39,344 nucleotides of DNA from Comamonadaceae bacterium (GTDB lineage: Bacteria > Pseudomonadota > Gammaproteobacteria > Burkholderiales > Burkholderiaceae_C): NCBI GenBank assembly GCA_947373605.1, contig CANBYM010000018.1, positions 1-39,344 of the forward strand, read 5' to 3'. The notes under the pieces were generated by a model. The model searched no databases, was not told the DNA's origin, and worked only from the letters and a program-made list of their open reading frames with translations. The position numbers and the translations under genes were made by a program. Positions 32,731 to 39,344 of this stretch are shown piece by piece (position 1 is the stretch's first letter; each line of letters begins with the position of its first letter).

Positions 32731-33525
32731 CTACACCTCCACTACGAAAGCTCGATTGAAGGCAGGATTTTCAAATTCGAACTCACTTACCAAGTTTGCC
32801 GATTGCCTATTCTTTACATAGCCCGCTGGGTTCGTGACAACGCGGCAGCGGCCCACTGCGTAGTCGAGGCTGTCGTGCACATGGCCATGCAGCCAGAGGT
32901 CAACACCCGGCATGAGGTCGGATAGGTCTGATACAAATGCTGCATTTAGGGGGTAGCCAATGTATCTGGGATGCACGGACAGCGGATGGCAGCCGTGATG
33001 CGTGACCACCACAGTCTGGCCATCCCAAGGCCTTACCAACTCATCCACTATCCACGCGCGCGAGCCGTTGTGCAAAGCCAAAGCGTCGGCAGGCGTGAAC
33101 TTGTGACGACCCATCCGGATCTGGAAATGATCATTGATCCTAAGCGCGGCTTCTTCCATCAGCTGCGATTGCTTGCGGTTGAGTCGAGGCAGGCAGTAAT
33201 CTGTCCAAAGCGTAGCGCCCAGCACTCGAACTTCGCCAAAGGTCACGACTTCATTGTCCAGAAATGTGATGCCAAGCTTTACGCACTCACGTCGGATCTT
33301 GTCCTTCATTGCAGGAAGGGGATGGCCGTAGTATTCGTGGTTTCCAGCTAGGTAAACAACTGGAACTGGCCAGTTCGCAAAATGGCTGAGAGCATCGACG
33401 CCATTGCCAATATCACCGGCGAGAACGAGCAGTCCAGCGCCAGGTGCAGGCTCGATCAAGCGCTCGTCTGGCCATTTCCTCTCAAGGAACTCCAGATGCA
33501 AGTCTGATGCGATTTGAATCTTCAT
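32731..33525 (-). CDS. calcineurin-like metallophosphoesterase 1
   Basis: A 264-residue metallophosphoesterase. All metal-binding motifs are present: SDLHLE (D-x-H), LAGDIG (GD), AGNHEYYG (GNHE), VVTHHGCHP (H) and LHGHVHDS (GHxH). This gives a di-metal centre able to cleave phosphomonoesters or diesters. It belongs to the same subgroup as genes 33530 and 35724, which share GNHEYY, FLxN and VRxLGxTxWTDY. No signal peptide, so it is cytosolic. The ATG at 33525 is used; the next gene upstream ends four bases before. Substrate unknown. Confidence 0.85.
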   Translation of the reverse strand: MKIQIASDLHLEFLERKWPDERLIEPAPGAGLLVLAGDIGNGVDALSHFANWPVPVVYLAGNHEYYGHPLPAMKDKIRRECVKLGITFLDNEVVTFGEVRVLGATLWTDYCLPRLNRKQSQLMEEAALRINDHFQIRMGRHKFTPADALALHNGSRAWIVDELVRPWDGQTVVVTHHGCHPLSVHPRYIGYPLNAAFVSDLSDLMPGVDLWLHGHVHDSLDYAVGRCRVVTNPAGYVKNRQSANLVSEFEFENPAFNRAFVVEV

Positions 33526-33529
33526 AAAG

Positions 33530-34327
33530 CTAAACCTCCACCACATAGGATGGACTAAAGGAGGCGTTCTCGTAACCCCCGTTTTTATGCAAGTACCCCT
33601 TGGGGTTACTTACCACTCTTGTGCTGTTTACTTCATAGTCAACGCTGTGGTGCACGTGGCCATGAATCCAAAGCTTGGAGCGGCCCATCAGGTGCGTGAG
33701 ATCCGATGCGTAGGCGGGTGACAAAGGGTGGTCCTTGTAATGCAAGGGGATGCTGTTACCGTGCGGCGCGTGGTGCGTAATCACCACGGTTTTCGTGGGC
33801 TCACCTTTTGACAACTTTTCCGCGAACCATTCCACACTTGCGGCATGGCGTATTTCTGTCAACTCGGGAATCAGCCAGACCGACGGAACCCAATGATTTT
33901 CGGCAGTGCGCGAGATTTGGATCATGCGGTAATCATTCATCGACGCCTTTGCTCGCTTCATTGCAGATTCACGATCAACAGGCCCTAAGCAAAAATCGGT
34001 GAAACAGGTTGCACCCAGAAAGCGCACACCGCCTGCATCCACAGCATTTGTCTCTAAGAATTCAACGTCATATTTGATCGCAGCAGCCCGTAATTCGTCG
34101 ATCGTCCTGGTCCAGTGCCCACCGTAATATTCATGGTTGCCGGCCACATAGATGATCCCCTTGTCCGGGAACGTCTCCCGGGCCCAGCGCATCCCGCGCG
34201 TGCCCTCGTCAATGTCACCCGCGAGCACCACCATATCGGCGTTGGCATCCGCACGGGTGCCATCCTCAAGGATTGGGCTGAAGTGATTGGCGTCCAGGTG
34301 CAGGTCGGAGTAGATCAAGAGGCGCAT
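33530..34327 (-). CDS. calcineurin-like metallophosphoesterase 2
   Basis: A 265-residue paralogue of the preceding enzyme with motifs YSDLHLDA, LAGDIDEG, AGNHEYYGG, VITHHAPHG and IHGHVHHS. The C-terminal VVSNPKGYLHKNGGYENASF parallels the VVTNPAGYVKN of enzyme 1, so the two arose by duplication and have diverged. The start overlaps the end of the upstream gene by 13 bases. Cytosolic and probably dimetal-dependent. The substrate cannot be inferred. Confidence 0.85.
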   Translation of the reverse strand: MRLLIYSDLHLDANHFSPILEDGTRADANADMVVLAGDIDEGTRGMRWARETFPDKGIIYVAGNHEYYGGHWTRTIDELRAAAIKYDVEFLETNAVDAGGVRFLGATCFTDFCLGPVDRESAMKRAKASMNDYRMIQISRTAENHWVPSVWLIPELTEIRHAASVEWFAEKLSKGEPTKTVVITHHAPHGNSIPLHYKDHPLSPAYASDLTHLMGRSKLWIHGHVHHSVDYEVNSTRVVSNPKGYLHKNGGYENASFSPSYVVEV

Positions 34328-35049
34328 GGATCTTCCTTCTTAAACAGCCCAGCCATGGCTTTCATTGCCCGGTCGCTCTGGCGCTTACGAACGAACATTG
34401 CTTGGTGCATGACCTGGCGGACGCCCTCCATGTCCAGATCCCGCCAGTCCCGTGCGTCCACGTTTTGTTCATGCTGGAACATGAAACCAATCCCCCTTGG
34501 CGGCTGACCAACCCGCAGACGGTAAACATCGTCCAATACGCGCGGTTTCCATAGCTTGTCCCAGCCAAATTCTTCTTCGTACGCGTGGCTCAGTTCGCGG
34601 CCAGTGAGGAGATATTCAACAGCAAGTGGCCTTTTGATTTCGAGAATTTCCGAGAAATATGTCTCGAAACCCGCTGGCACAATTACCAATCTGGCAGTGA
34701 ACTCACGGGCGAGACTGATGAGCTTCGTTGCGCATGACGGCGCGCGTATAAGTGCCATTTCGCTGATGTAAATTCGTTCCAAGCTAAGCTCAAGGCGCTT
34801 TCGCAATACACCCGTATGAAGCGCGTCAATGACAACAGGCGTGGTGGGAACGGTTGTGATGACCGGCGGCCTCCATGGCACTGCCTGTGGCAACTCAAAG
34901 CCTGAGCACAAAGGGCGGTGCACTAAACGCAAGACTCTTTGCCTACGAACTCCCTTTTGTGCAGCCGACCAAATATCACCAAGCCGATTAATGTCTGCAG
35001 AGCCGGAATCGAGTATCCACTTTGGCGGCTTCTTTTGAAAACTCGTCAT
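34315..35049 (-). CDS. hypothetical protein
   Basis: A 244-residue soluble protein (MTSFQKKPPKWILDSGSADI...). It has a basic N-terminal third and several isolated motifs such as RLVIVPAGFETYF and GFMFQHEQNVDARDWRDLDM. It is not recognised. The ATG at 35049 overlaps the stop of metallophosphoesterase 3, and its own end overlaps metallophosphoesterase 2 by 13 bases. Its position between two phosphoesterases suggests a shared process, which is all that can be said. Confidence 0.65.
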   Translation of the reverse strand: MTSFQKKPPKWILDSGSADINRLGDIWSAAQKGVRRQRVLRLVHRPLCSGFELPQAVPWRPPVITTVPTTPVVIDALHTGVLRKRLELSLERIYISEMALIRAPSCATKLISLAREFTARLVIVPAGFETYFSEILEIKRPLAVEYLLTGRELSHAYEEEFGWDKLWKPRVLDDVYRLRVGQPPRGIGFMFQHEQNVDARDWRDLDMEGVRQVMHQAMFVRKRQSDRAMKAMAGLFKKEDPCAS

Positions 35050-35693
35050 AGCGCCACCATCCCGTACGTCTGGTCCCACCCGACGTTCACATACTTGATC
35101 TGTTCCGTGTCTTCCTTGCGCCATTGGTGCAAATGGCCGTGGTAGTTCAAGAGGCGCTTCACCCCCAGCGGGAAGAATTCAACGATGGGGTAGTGCGACA
35201 CCAGGACTTGATCCTCTTGCACCCCTCTGAAGTACAGGAAAGGGACTACGTACTCAAAGATTCCCTCTTTGGCTAGTCTGCATTCACCCTCTTTGGTAAT
35301 GTCGTGGTTGCCGGCCACAAGGATTTTTCTGCCCGGCAGCTTCTTCAAGATCTCAACGCCCTCTTGGTAGTTCCCAAGCGCCAAATCACCCACGAAAACG
35401 ATCAACTCATCGGGAGCGACTTTACTCAGCAGGCGAACGAGCGTGTCGTCTTGGTGGCCAATGGTTGGGAACGGCCGGCCGCAGTATTTGATGATGTTGG
35501 TGTGCCCGAAGTGCAAATCGGACGTCATCCAGACCCGCTCGGTCCCATGCACCGCAGCGCTTACCAGGCCGCTTGCTTCATTGATTTGATTTTCATCGAT
35601 CATTTCGAATAGCGAATCGTTGATCCTCTTGCTCACGCGTTCTTCTGAGGTGAGCGTGTGCTCAAAGAGTTTTTTTGCTTTGATGAAGTTCAT
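35046..35693 (-). CDS. metallophosphoesterase 3, divergent subgroup
   Basis: A 215-residue metallophosphoesterase of a different subgroup, like those common in phage genomes. A helical N-terminal extension of about 50 residues precedes WMTSDLHFGHTNIIKYCGRPF. The other motifs are FVGDLALG, VAGNHDIT, LVSHYPIVEFF and NYHGHLHQW. The spacing between motifs is shorter than in enzymes 1, 2 and 4. All metal ligands appear intact. It is co-transcribed with the neighbours (30-base gap upstream, stop/start overlap downstream). Confidence 0.83.
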   Translation of the reverse strand: MNFIKAKKLFEHTLTSEERVSKRINDSLFEMIDENQINEASGLVSAAVHGTERVWMTSDLHFGHTNIIKYCGRPFPTIGHQDDTLVRLLSKVAPDELIVFVGDLALGNYQEGVEILKKLPGRKILVAGNHDITKEGECRLAKEGIFEYVVPFLYFRGVQEDQVLVSHYPIVEFFPLGVKRLLNYHGHLHQWRKEDTEQIKYVNVGWDQTYGMVAL

Positions 35694-35723
35694 GTCAAAT
35701 CCCGAATTTGTTCTTTAGTCATG

Positions 35724-36572
35724 TCAAAGTCTCGTTAAATCGACGTACTCAGCCCAGTTCCCATCCACCAGCCGCTCCACCAACAGGTTCGGGTTGAACC
35801 CTTCGTTCTCCCACTCGTTATCGAACCAGCCATAAGGGAAACCGCGCGGATTGGACATAACACGCACATAGCTCTTCGAATCCCCGATGCGGTAGTTATT
35901 CGAGTGGTGGGTGTGCCCGTGCAGCCAAAGATCTGCTTTACGGAGCAATGCCTCATCGAGCTTGGATCCGTAGGCGGCCGTCAAGAGATTGATGGCGTAC
36001 TTGGGGTTGCAGCTATTCTTGTGAGGAAAGTGGTGCGTCACGACCACGGTCGAGCCATCAAACGGTTTATCCAACTCACCCTTGAGCCACGCAAGACTCT
36101 CCTTGTGCCTGCGGGTCGTCATGTATGGAGTGAGGAACTCAGAACCATCAGGCTTTGCCGTGATCTTTTCATAGTCGGGCAAATAGCTTGATGCGGCCAC
36201 CATAGCGTCGCTTTGCTTCTCGATGCCGAAGTATTTGTAGTCGGTCCACAGCGTGCTTCCGAGAAATCGGACGTTTTCCAACACAACCGAATCATTCTCC
36301 AGAAAATGGACGCCGCAATGCTTGGCTACGCGGCGCATTTCCGCCAAGGCTGCGTTCCAGTCGCCATCCCAATATTCGTGGTTGCCGGCAATCATTACGA
36401 TGGACTTGCCTTCAAAGGCCTCTGCTGCCCAGCGGATGCCCTTGGCACCATCATCTCCTTCGCAAATATCCCCGGCCAACACGATCACATCTGCAGCCGC
36501 AACGGTCTTGGCCGGCGGAACGAATGGAGATTCTTCGAGATGAAGGTCACTTAGTACGTACAGCTTTACCAT
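35724..36572 (-). CDS. calcineurin-like metallophosphoesterase 4
   Basis: A 282-residue enzyme of the same subgroup as numbers 1 and 2: LSDLHLEES, LAGDICEGD, IAGNHEYWDGD, VRFLGSTLWTDY, VVTHHFPHK and LHGHTHHSNN are all present. Compared with its paralogues it has an extra C-terminal stretch (ERLVDGNWAEYVDLTRL). It overlaps the upstream gene by seven bases. The consistent preservation of all metal ligands in three paralogues argues that each is functional and not a decaying duplicate. Confidence 0.85.
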   Translation of the reverse strand: MVKLYVLSDLHLEESPFVPPAKTVAAADVIVLAGDICEGDDGAKGIRWAAEAFEGKSIVMIAGNHEYWDGDWNAALAEMRRVAKHCGVHFLENDSVVLENVRFLGSTLWTDYKYFGIEKQSDAMVAASSYLPDYEKITAKPDGSEFLTPYMTTRRHKESLAWLKGELDKPFDGSTVVVTHHFPHKNSCNPKYAINLLTAAYGSKLDEALLRKADLWLHGHTHHSNNYRIGDSKSYVRVMSNPRGFPYGWFDNEWENEGFNPNLLVERLVDGNWAEYVDLTRL

Positions 36573-37330
36573 CCCTCGGGTCCTTCCAAAACACGTTCAC
36601 CCAGGCCATTGGTGATCGAGCAATAATTCACACCGATTGCATCAAACCCACGCTTTGCAACACCCTCGCGGTACTGGTCCGTGAGGTCATCGTGGTGATG
36701 TCCATGGAAGGTGCGTTTGGCACGTAGATCCAGCGCAAGGACGTCCAGCGCCTCAAAGCCATGCGGATGACAGCTGGGCGCTTCGTGCGTGACGAGAATG
36801 TCCGCACGCTGCTTGGCCAGGCTGTCATACACGTCTGGATAGATTGCACCCAGATAGGTAGACGACGGGCGTTGGCCACCGCGGTACTGGAACGCGCCAC
36901 GGTTTATTGCGGCCTCTTGCGAGCCAAACTTAGGGAGTTCCGGTGGATACCAAACCCGTTGTGCAAAAGTGCCGCCAAGCCCTGCTACGCGGATCCCGTT
37001 CAGGACCGTTACCTTGCCGTGCAGCGCAATGGCGTCTCCACAGTCGTGCAGGCACTTCCAATGGTCGTAGCTATCTGCATCGTGGTTGCCGTGAATGAAG
37101 GCGACATCTAGGGTTGGGAAATGCACACGCAGTGGCTTGAGGATTTCTTGAAACGGCTTATGGTCAATGTCCACATCACCCAAGAAGATGATGTGAGAAG
37201 GTAGTCTTTGCGCTGCCAGCAACGCCCTTGGGATATGGCGAAATTCGGCGTGTACGTCCCCGAGGAACCATAAACCACTTAAGGCTTGTTCATGCGCCTG
37301 GTCGAACTCTTGAATGTGGGCGGGCATCAT
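36566..37330 (-). CDS. metallophosphoesterase 5, distinct subgroup
   Basis: A 254-residue metallophosphoesterase. Its first motif reads WFLGDVHAEFRH after a 20-residue lead. IIFLGDVDID, IHGNHDADS, LVTHEAPS and TFHGHHHDDL follow. RVAGLGGTFAQRVWYPPELP occupies the region where enzymes 1, 2 and 4 have LGATLWTDY. This makes it the most distant of the five. Two adjacent ATG codons start it (37330 and 37327), overlapping the stop of the HAD phosphatase upstream. Substrate unknown. Confidence 0.82.
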   Translation of the reverse strand: MMPAHIQEFDQAHEQALSGLWFLGDVHAEFRHIPRALLAAQRLPSHIIFLGDVDIDHKPFQEILKPLRVHFPTLDVAFIHGNHDADSYDHWKCLHDCGDAIALHGKVTVLNGIRVAGLGGTFAQRVWYPPELPKFGSQEAAINRGAFQYRGGQRPSSTYLGAIYPDVYDSLAKQRADILVTHEAPSCHPHGFEALDVLALDLRAKRTFHGHHHDDLTDQYREGVAKRGFDAIGVNYCSITNGLGERVLEGPEGW

Positions 37331-37869
37331 GACTTTCCCCCTTCTGCAAAAAACTGATCCAGCTTTTGACGGATCAACGGCAAGACCTCTGGGTGTGAGA
37401 TACCCAGCACATCGTCTGTACGCACGTAGTTATCCAACGCCCAGACGGGCCAGTTGAGGTAAGCGTCATCCAGGGCCAGCCACGCACGGGGTTTGCGACG
37501 CTCCACATCGCCCCACACCTGTATGCCACGCGGGCGTGAGACCCATTCGTGCTCGCGCGGTTTCATCTGGCTGTGCCAGGTGGCACCAATAACCCGTTCT
37601 TGCAGGGCGACTGGTAAGCGCTTGGCCGTCCCTTCGCAGCCGTAGGACCGCACCCATGAGGTGCTCAGGACAATCCGCACATCAGGGTAAGGCGCAAGCA
37701 TCTCAGCCAAAAGAGGCGCGTGCTGGAACAACACATGCCCCTCGGGCGCCTTCAAATACGGCCCTCGCTTTGGATGCCACAAGCAGTTCTCGTGGTGCAG
37801 GACGCCGTCGTAATCCAAATAGAGGATGTCTTGGCCAGCACCTTTGGGGGGACGTTGGTAATGCGGCAT
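37327..37869 (-). CDS. small HAD-type phosphatase
   Basis: A 180-residue HAD protein with ILYLDYDGVLHHEN (motif I), RIVLSTSWVRSYG (motif II) and RAWLALDDAYLNWP (motif IV). It is related to the HAD proteins at 31495 and 38738 but has a His-rich loop after motif I (HHENCLWHPKRGP). The ATG at 37869 overlaps the stop of the preceding gene (TGATG); a GTG at 37881 is possible but less likely. It probably hydrolyses a phosphate ester on a nucleotide or RNA end, by family analogy only. Confidence 0.8.
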   Translation of the reverse strand: MPHYQRPPKGAGQDILYLDYDGVLHHENCLWHPKRGPYLKAPEGHVLFQHAPLLAEMLAPYPDVRIVLSTSWVRSYGCEGTAKRLPVALQERVIGATWHSQMKPREHEWVSRPRGIQVWGDVERRKPRAWLALDDAYLNWPVWALDNYVRTDDVLGISHPEVLPLIRQKLDQFFAEGGKS

Positions 37870-38741
37870 CACGCCCACCACCTATCCCCACCACTGTCCG
37901 GGCTCCAGCAATAAGCAGGCAAGGAATTGCGGTTCTTCAGAAACTGCTTCTCGTGATAGTCACAAAGGCATGCAACCCAGCCAAGGTTCTTGATTTTTGC
38001 CGGACGCGCGCACACGCAGCAGGTCTGTGCCGCTTCGTCGCAGGCAGCTTCAATCAACGCACCAATTCGCTTGCCAACGGGGTCGCCCCTAGCGCTGGAC
38101 TCGTTGAGCCGGCTAACCTGCTTCAAAGCGCCATTGGGCTGCTGCTCACTGATCACTACAGGCGCGTAAGCAGAGCCGTCCTTGGTAGGGTCCAGATGTG
38201 TATAAGCCCGCAATGACCCAAATTTCTCTTTGACCTGCGTCCAGTGAAAGCCTCGCTTATCTTCGCCAAGGGCCTCATCAATGGCAAAGCATAGACGTAC
38301 GAACAGGTCCTGCCAGCCACGGTGAAACGTAATGCCGATGTTCTTCCCAGCGAACTGGTACGGCAGGGCGGCGATGAGCTGCTCAGGGTTCATCACCGAA
38401 GAAGGCTCTGTAGTCCACCACTTGGCCGTCAATGGCTCGTTGGTGTACGTCAAATCTTCACTGTCGGGTACGGCTGCTACAAGCTGCATCGCACCGTGGC
38501 ACAGCTGCGCCAAGTCACTGGACTTCTCGCCACGCGTCACATTGAACTTGAACCGGTTCGTTCTGGTGTCAGACCAATGGAAGCCGCGCTTGTCGTCGCC
38601 CAAGGCGGCATCAATCTGCTGGCACACCTCTGCAAAGATATGGAATGTCGCTTTGCGAAAAACAACCTTGCCTGCAGTTTGCTCAGGGAATTGATAGCCA
38701 AAGGCTTCAATAAGCACATCAGGATTCTCAAAAGTGTTCAC
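37869..38741 (-). CDS. hypothetical protein with internal duplication and Cys-rich motif
   Basis: A 290-residue protein with two similar halves. The first has FAEVCQQIDAALGDDKRGFHW and the second has FVRLCFAIDEALGEDKRGFHW, preceded in each by a similar YQF segment. The C-terminal region holds a possible zinc site, TCCVCARPA...WVACLCDYHE. It ends PAYCWSPDSGGDRWWA. No family is recognised. It overlaps the HAD genes on both sides (four bases upstream, one base downstream), so it is tightly tied to phosphatase expression. Confidence 0.68.
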   Translation of the reverse strand: MNTFENPDVLIEAFGYQFPEQTAGKVVFRKATFHIFAEVCQQIDAALGDDKRGFHWSDTRTNRFKFNVTRGEKSSDLAQLCHGAMQLVAAVPDSEDLTYTNEPLTAKWWTTEPSSVMNPEQLIAALPYQFAGKNIGITFHRGWQDLFVRLCFAIDEALGEDKRGFHWTQVKEKFGSLRAYTHLDPTKDGSAYAPVVISEQQPNGALKQVSRLNESSARGDPVGKRIGALIEAACDEAAQTCCVCARPAKIKNLGWVACLCDYHEKQFLKNRNSLPAYCWSPDSGGDRWWA

Positions 38742-39211
38742 AGTCTCTCCTCAATCATTTGTCCCAGCACCAACGCATCCGCATCAGAAAAACCAGTGGT
38801 CCGGTCGGTAAGCAACAGGTTCGGGCAGCCTGGTGCAAACCACTGCGCACGGTCATCAAGCGCGATCCATGGCGTACCCCACGGCCGATTGGCCTTCATC
38901 CACGTTTCGATCTCCCACTGGCGCTCGAATTCCGGTACGACGCCAGGTAACCAATCGGCAGAGGGCTTCTGGATGGAAGGGGTAACACCAATGATTCGCG
39001 ATGGGGGGATCTCACACAAGAAATCCTGCAGCTCAGCGAGCGTGTACTGCATACGCCATGAACTACTGATCACGATCTCAATCTGCGGATAGCGATTGAG
39101 GACGGCCGCGATCTTGTCCACGTTACACAACACGCCTTCTTGATAGCAAGGCTCTGGGTGGGTCACGCCATCGAAGTCCAGAAACACAATGGAAAAAACT
39201 GATTCGGTCAT
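38738..39211 (-). CDS. small HAD-type phosphatase
   Basis: A 157-residue HAD protein: IVFLDFDGVTHPEPC (motif I), EIVISSSWRMQYT (motif II) and PWIALDDRAQWFAPG (motif IV). It is the smallest of the three HAD enzymes in the operon and lacks an obvious cap domain. The ATG at 39211 is used because a longer reading to 39280 overlaps the upstream gene end and lacks homology. It is the first complete gene of the operon in this window. Confidence 0.8.
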   Translation of the reverse strand: MTESVFSIVFLDFDGVTHPEPCYQEGVLCNVDKIAAVLNRYPQIEIVISSSWRMQYTLAELQDFLCEIPPSRIIGVTPSIQKPSADWLPGVVPEFERQWEIETWMKANRPWGTPWIALDDRAQWFAPGCPNLLLTDRTTGFSDADALVLGQMIEERL

Positions 39212-39218
39212 AACGATC

Positions 39219-39344
39219 TCAATGCAAAAGATTCGTTTTGGTGACTGGCTTCTCATCACCATCCAGGTGCGCGAAGTCACTGGCCTGAAGCGCCTTACGT
39301 CCGGCCGCTACCGCAATCGCATAGGCGTGCTCCAGTTCCTGACG
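39219..39344 (-). CDS. partial gene at window edge, C-terminus only
   Basis: The last 41 codons of a minus-strand gene, with the stop at 39219-39221. They encode a helical, Ala-rich segment (RQELEHAYAIAVAAGRKALQ) followed by a short polar tail. The frame is open to the edge and the gene ends seven bases before the next start, as expected for another operon member. No function can be proposed from the fragment. Confidence 0.55.
   Translation of the reverse strand, partial: RQELEHAYAIAVAAGRKALQASDFAHLDGDEKPVTKTNLLH

Noticed and set aside
37656-38216. A 186-codon plus-strand frame opposite the HAD and Cys-rich genes
   Set aside because: It spans two well-supported minus-strand genes, has no recognisable motif and no ribosome-binding site.

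Overview
The window looks like a chromosome segment from a betaproteobacterium, most likely Burkholderiales/Comamonadaceae. The evidence is family-level: a Bug-type solute receptor overlapping a CaiB-type CoA transferase, a DUF1841 protein, a di-haem cytochrome c4, a PEP-CTERM protein and a two-partner secretion adhesin, at moderately high GC. No species can be named from the sequence alone.

Layout. Positions 1-11048 are ordinary chromosome: trmL, a MaoC-like hydratase, an orphan ParA, a KefF/KefC-type potassium efflux pair, a Bug receptor with a CoA transferase, DUF1841, cytochrome c4, a MoxR-ATPase/VWA operon with a small membrane protein and a GNAT enzyme inside it, and tRNA-Arg(CCT). One oddity lies here: a ~270-bp unit with 26-bp inverted ends and a 30-codon ORF, apparently inserted into a bidirectional terminator (6930-7241). 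After the tRNA the character changes to accessory DNA. There is an array of TTGGTA-type repeats resembling an integration site, then a broken TOTE-type primase gene.

Positions 12033-28645 hold what I consider the main system. A giant filamentous adhesin with about 26 GLUG repeats (TpsA), its outer-membrane transporter (TpsB), a sulfotransferase and an APS kinase form one minus-strand operon; the last two genes overlap by ATGA. A NarL/LuxR-type response regulator and a hybrid histidine kinase are divergent from it. Two beta-propeller lipoproteins sharing an N-terminal module and a PEP-CTERM protein flank it. Five promoters, in front of both lipoprotein genes, tpsA, the regulator and the PEP-CTERM gene, share the palindrome TGGTCYAAATGGACCA exactly 23 bp upstream of a -10-like hexamer. 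This points to one regulon of surface proteins, probably controlled by the adjacent two-component system. The sulfotransferase/APS kinase pair suggests the adhesin or another surface component is sulfated, by analogy with the adhesin-modifying third gene of Haemophilus HMW1ABC. That function is inference.

Positions 28646-31100 are a decayed junction: small hypothetical ORFs, a truncated TnpB with an IS605-like end, and a fragment of a duplicated gene. From 39344 back to 31088 runs one tightly packed minus-strand operon with five calcineurin-like metallophosphoesterases, three small HAD phosphatases and four unrecognised proteins, plus a partial gene at the window edge. This phosphoesterase collection is unusual and its role is unknown.
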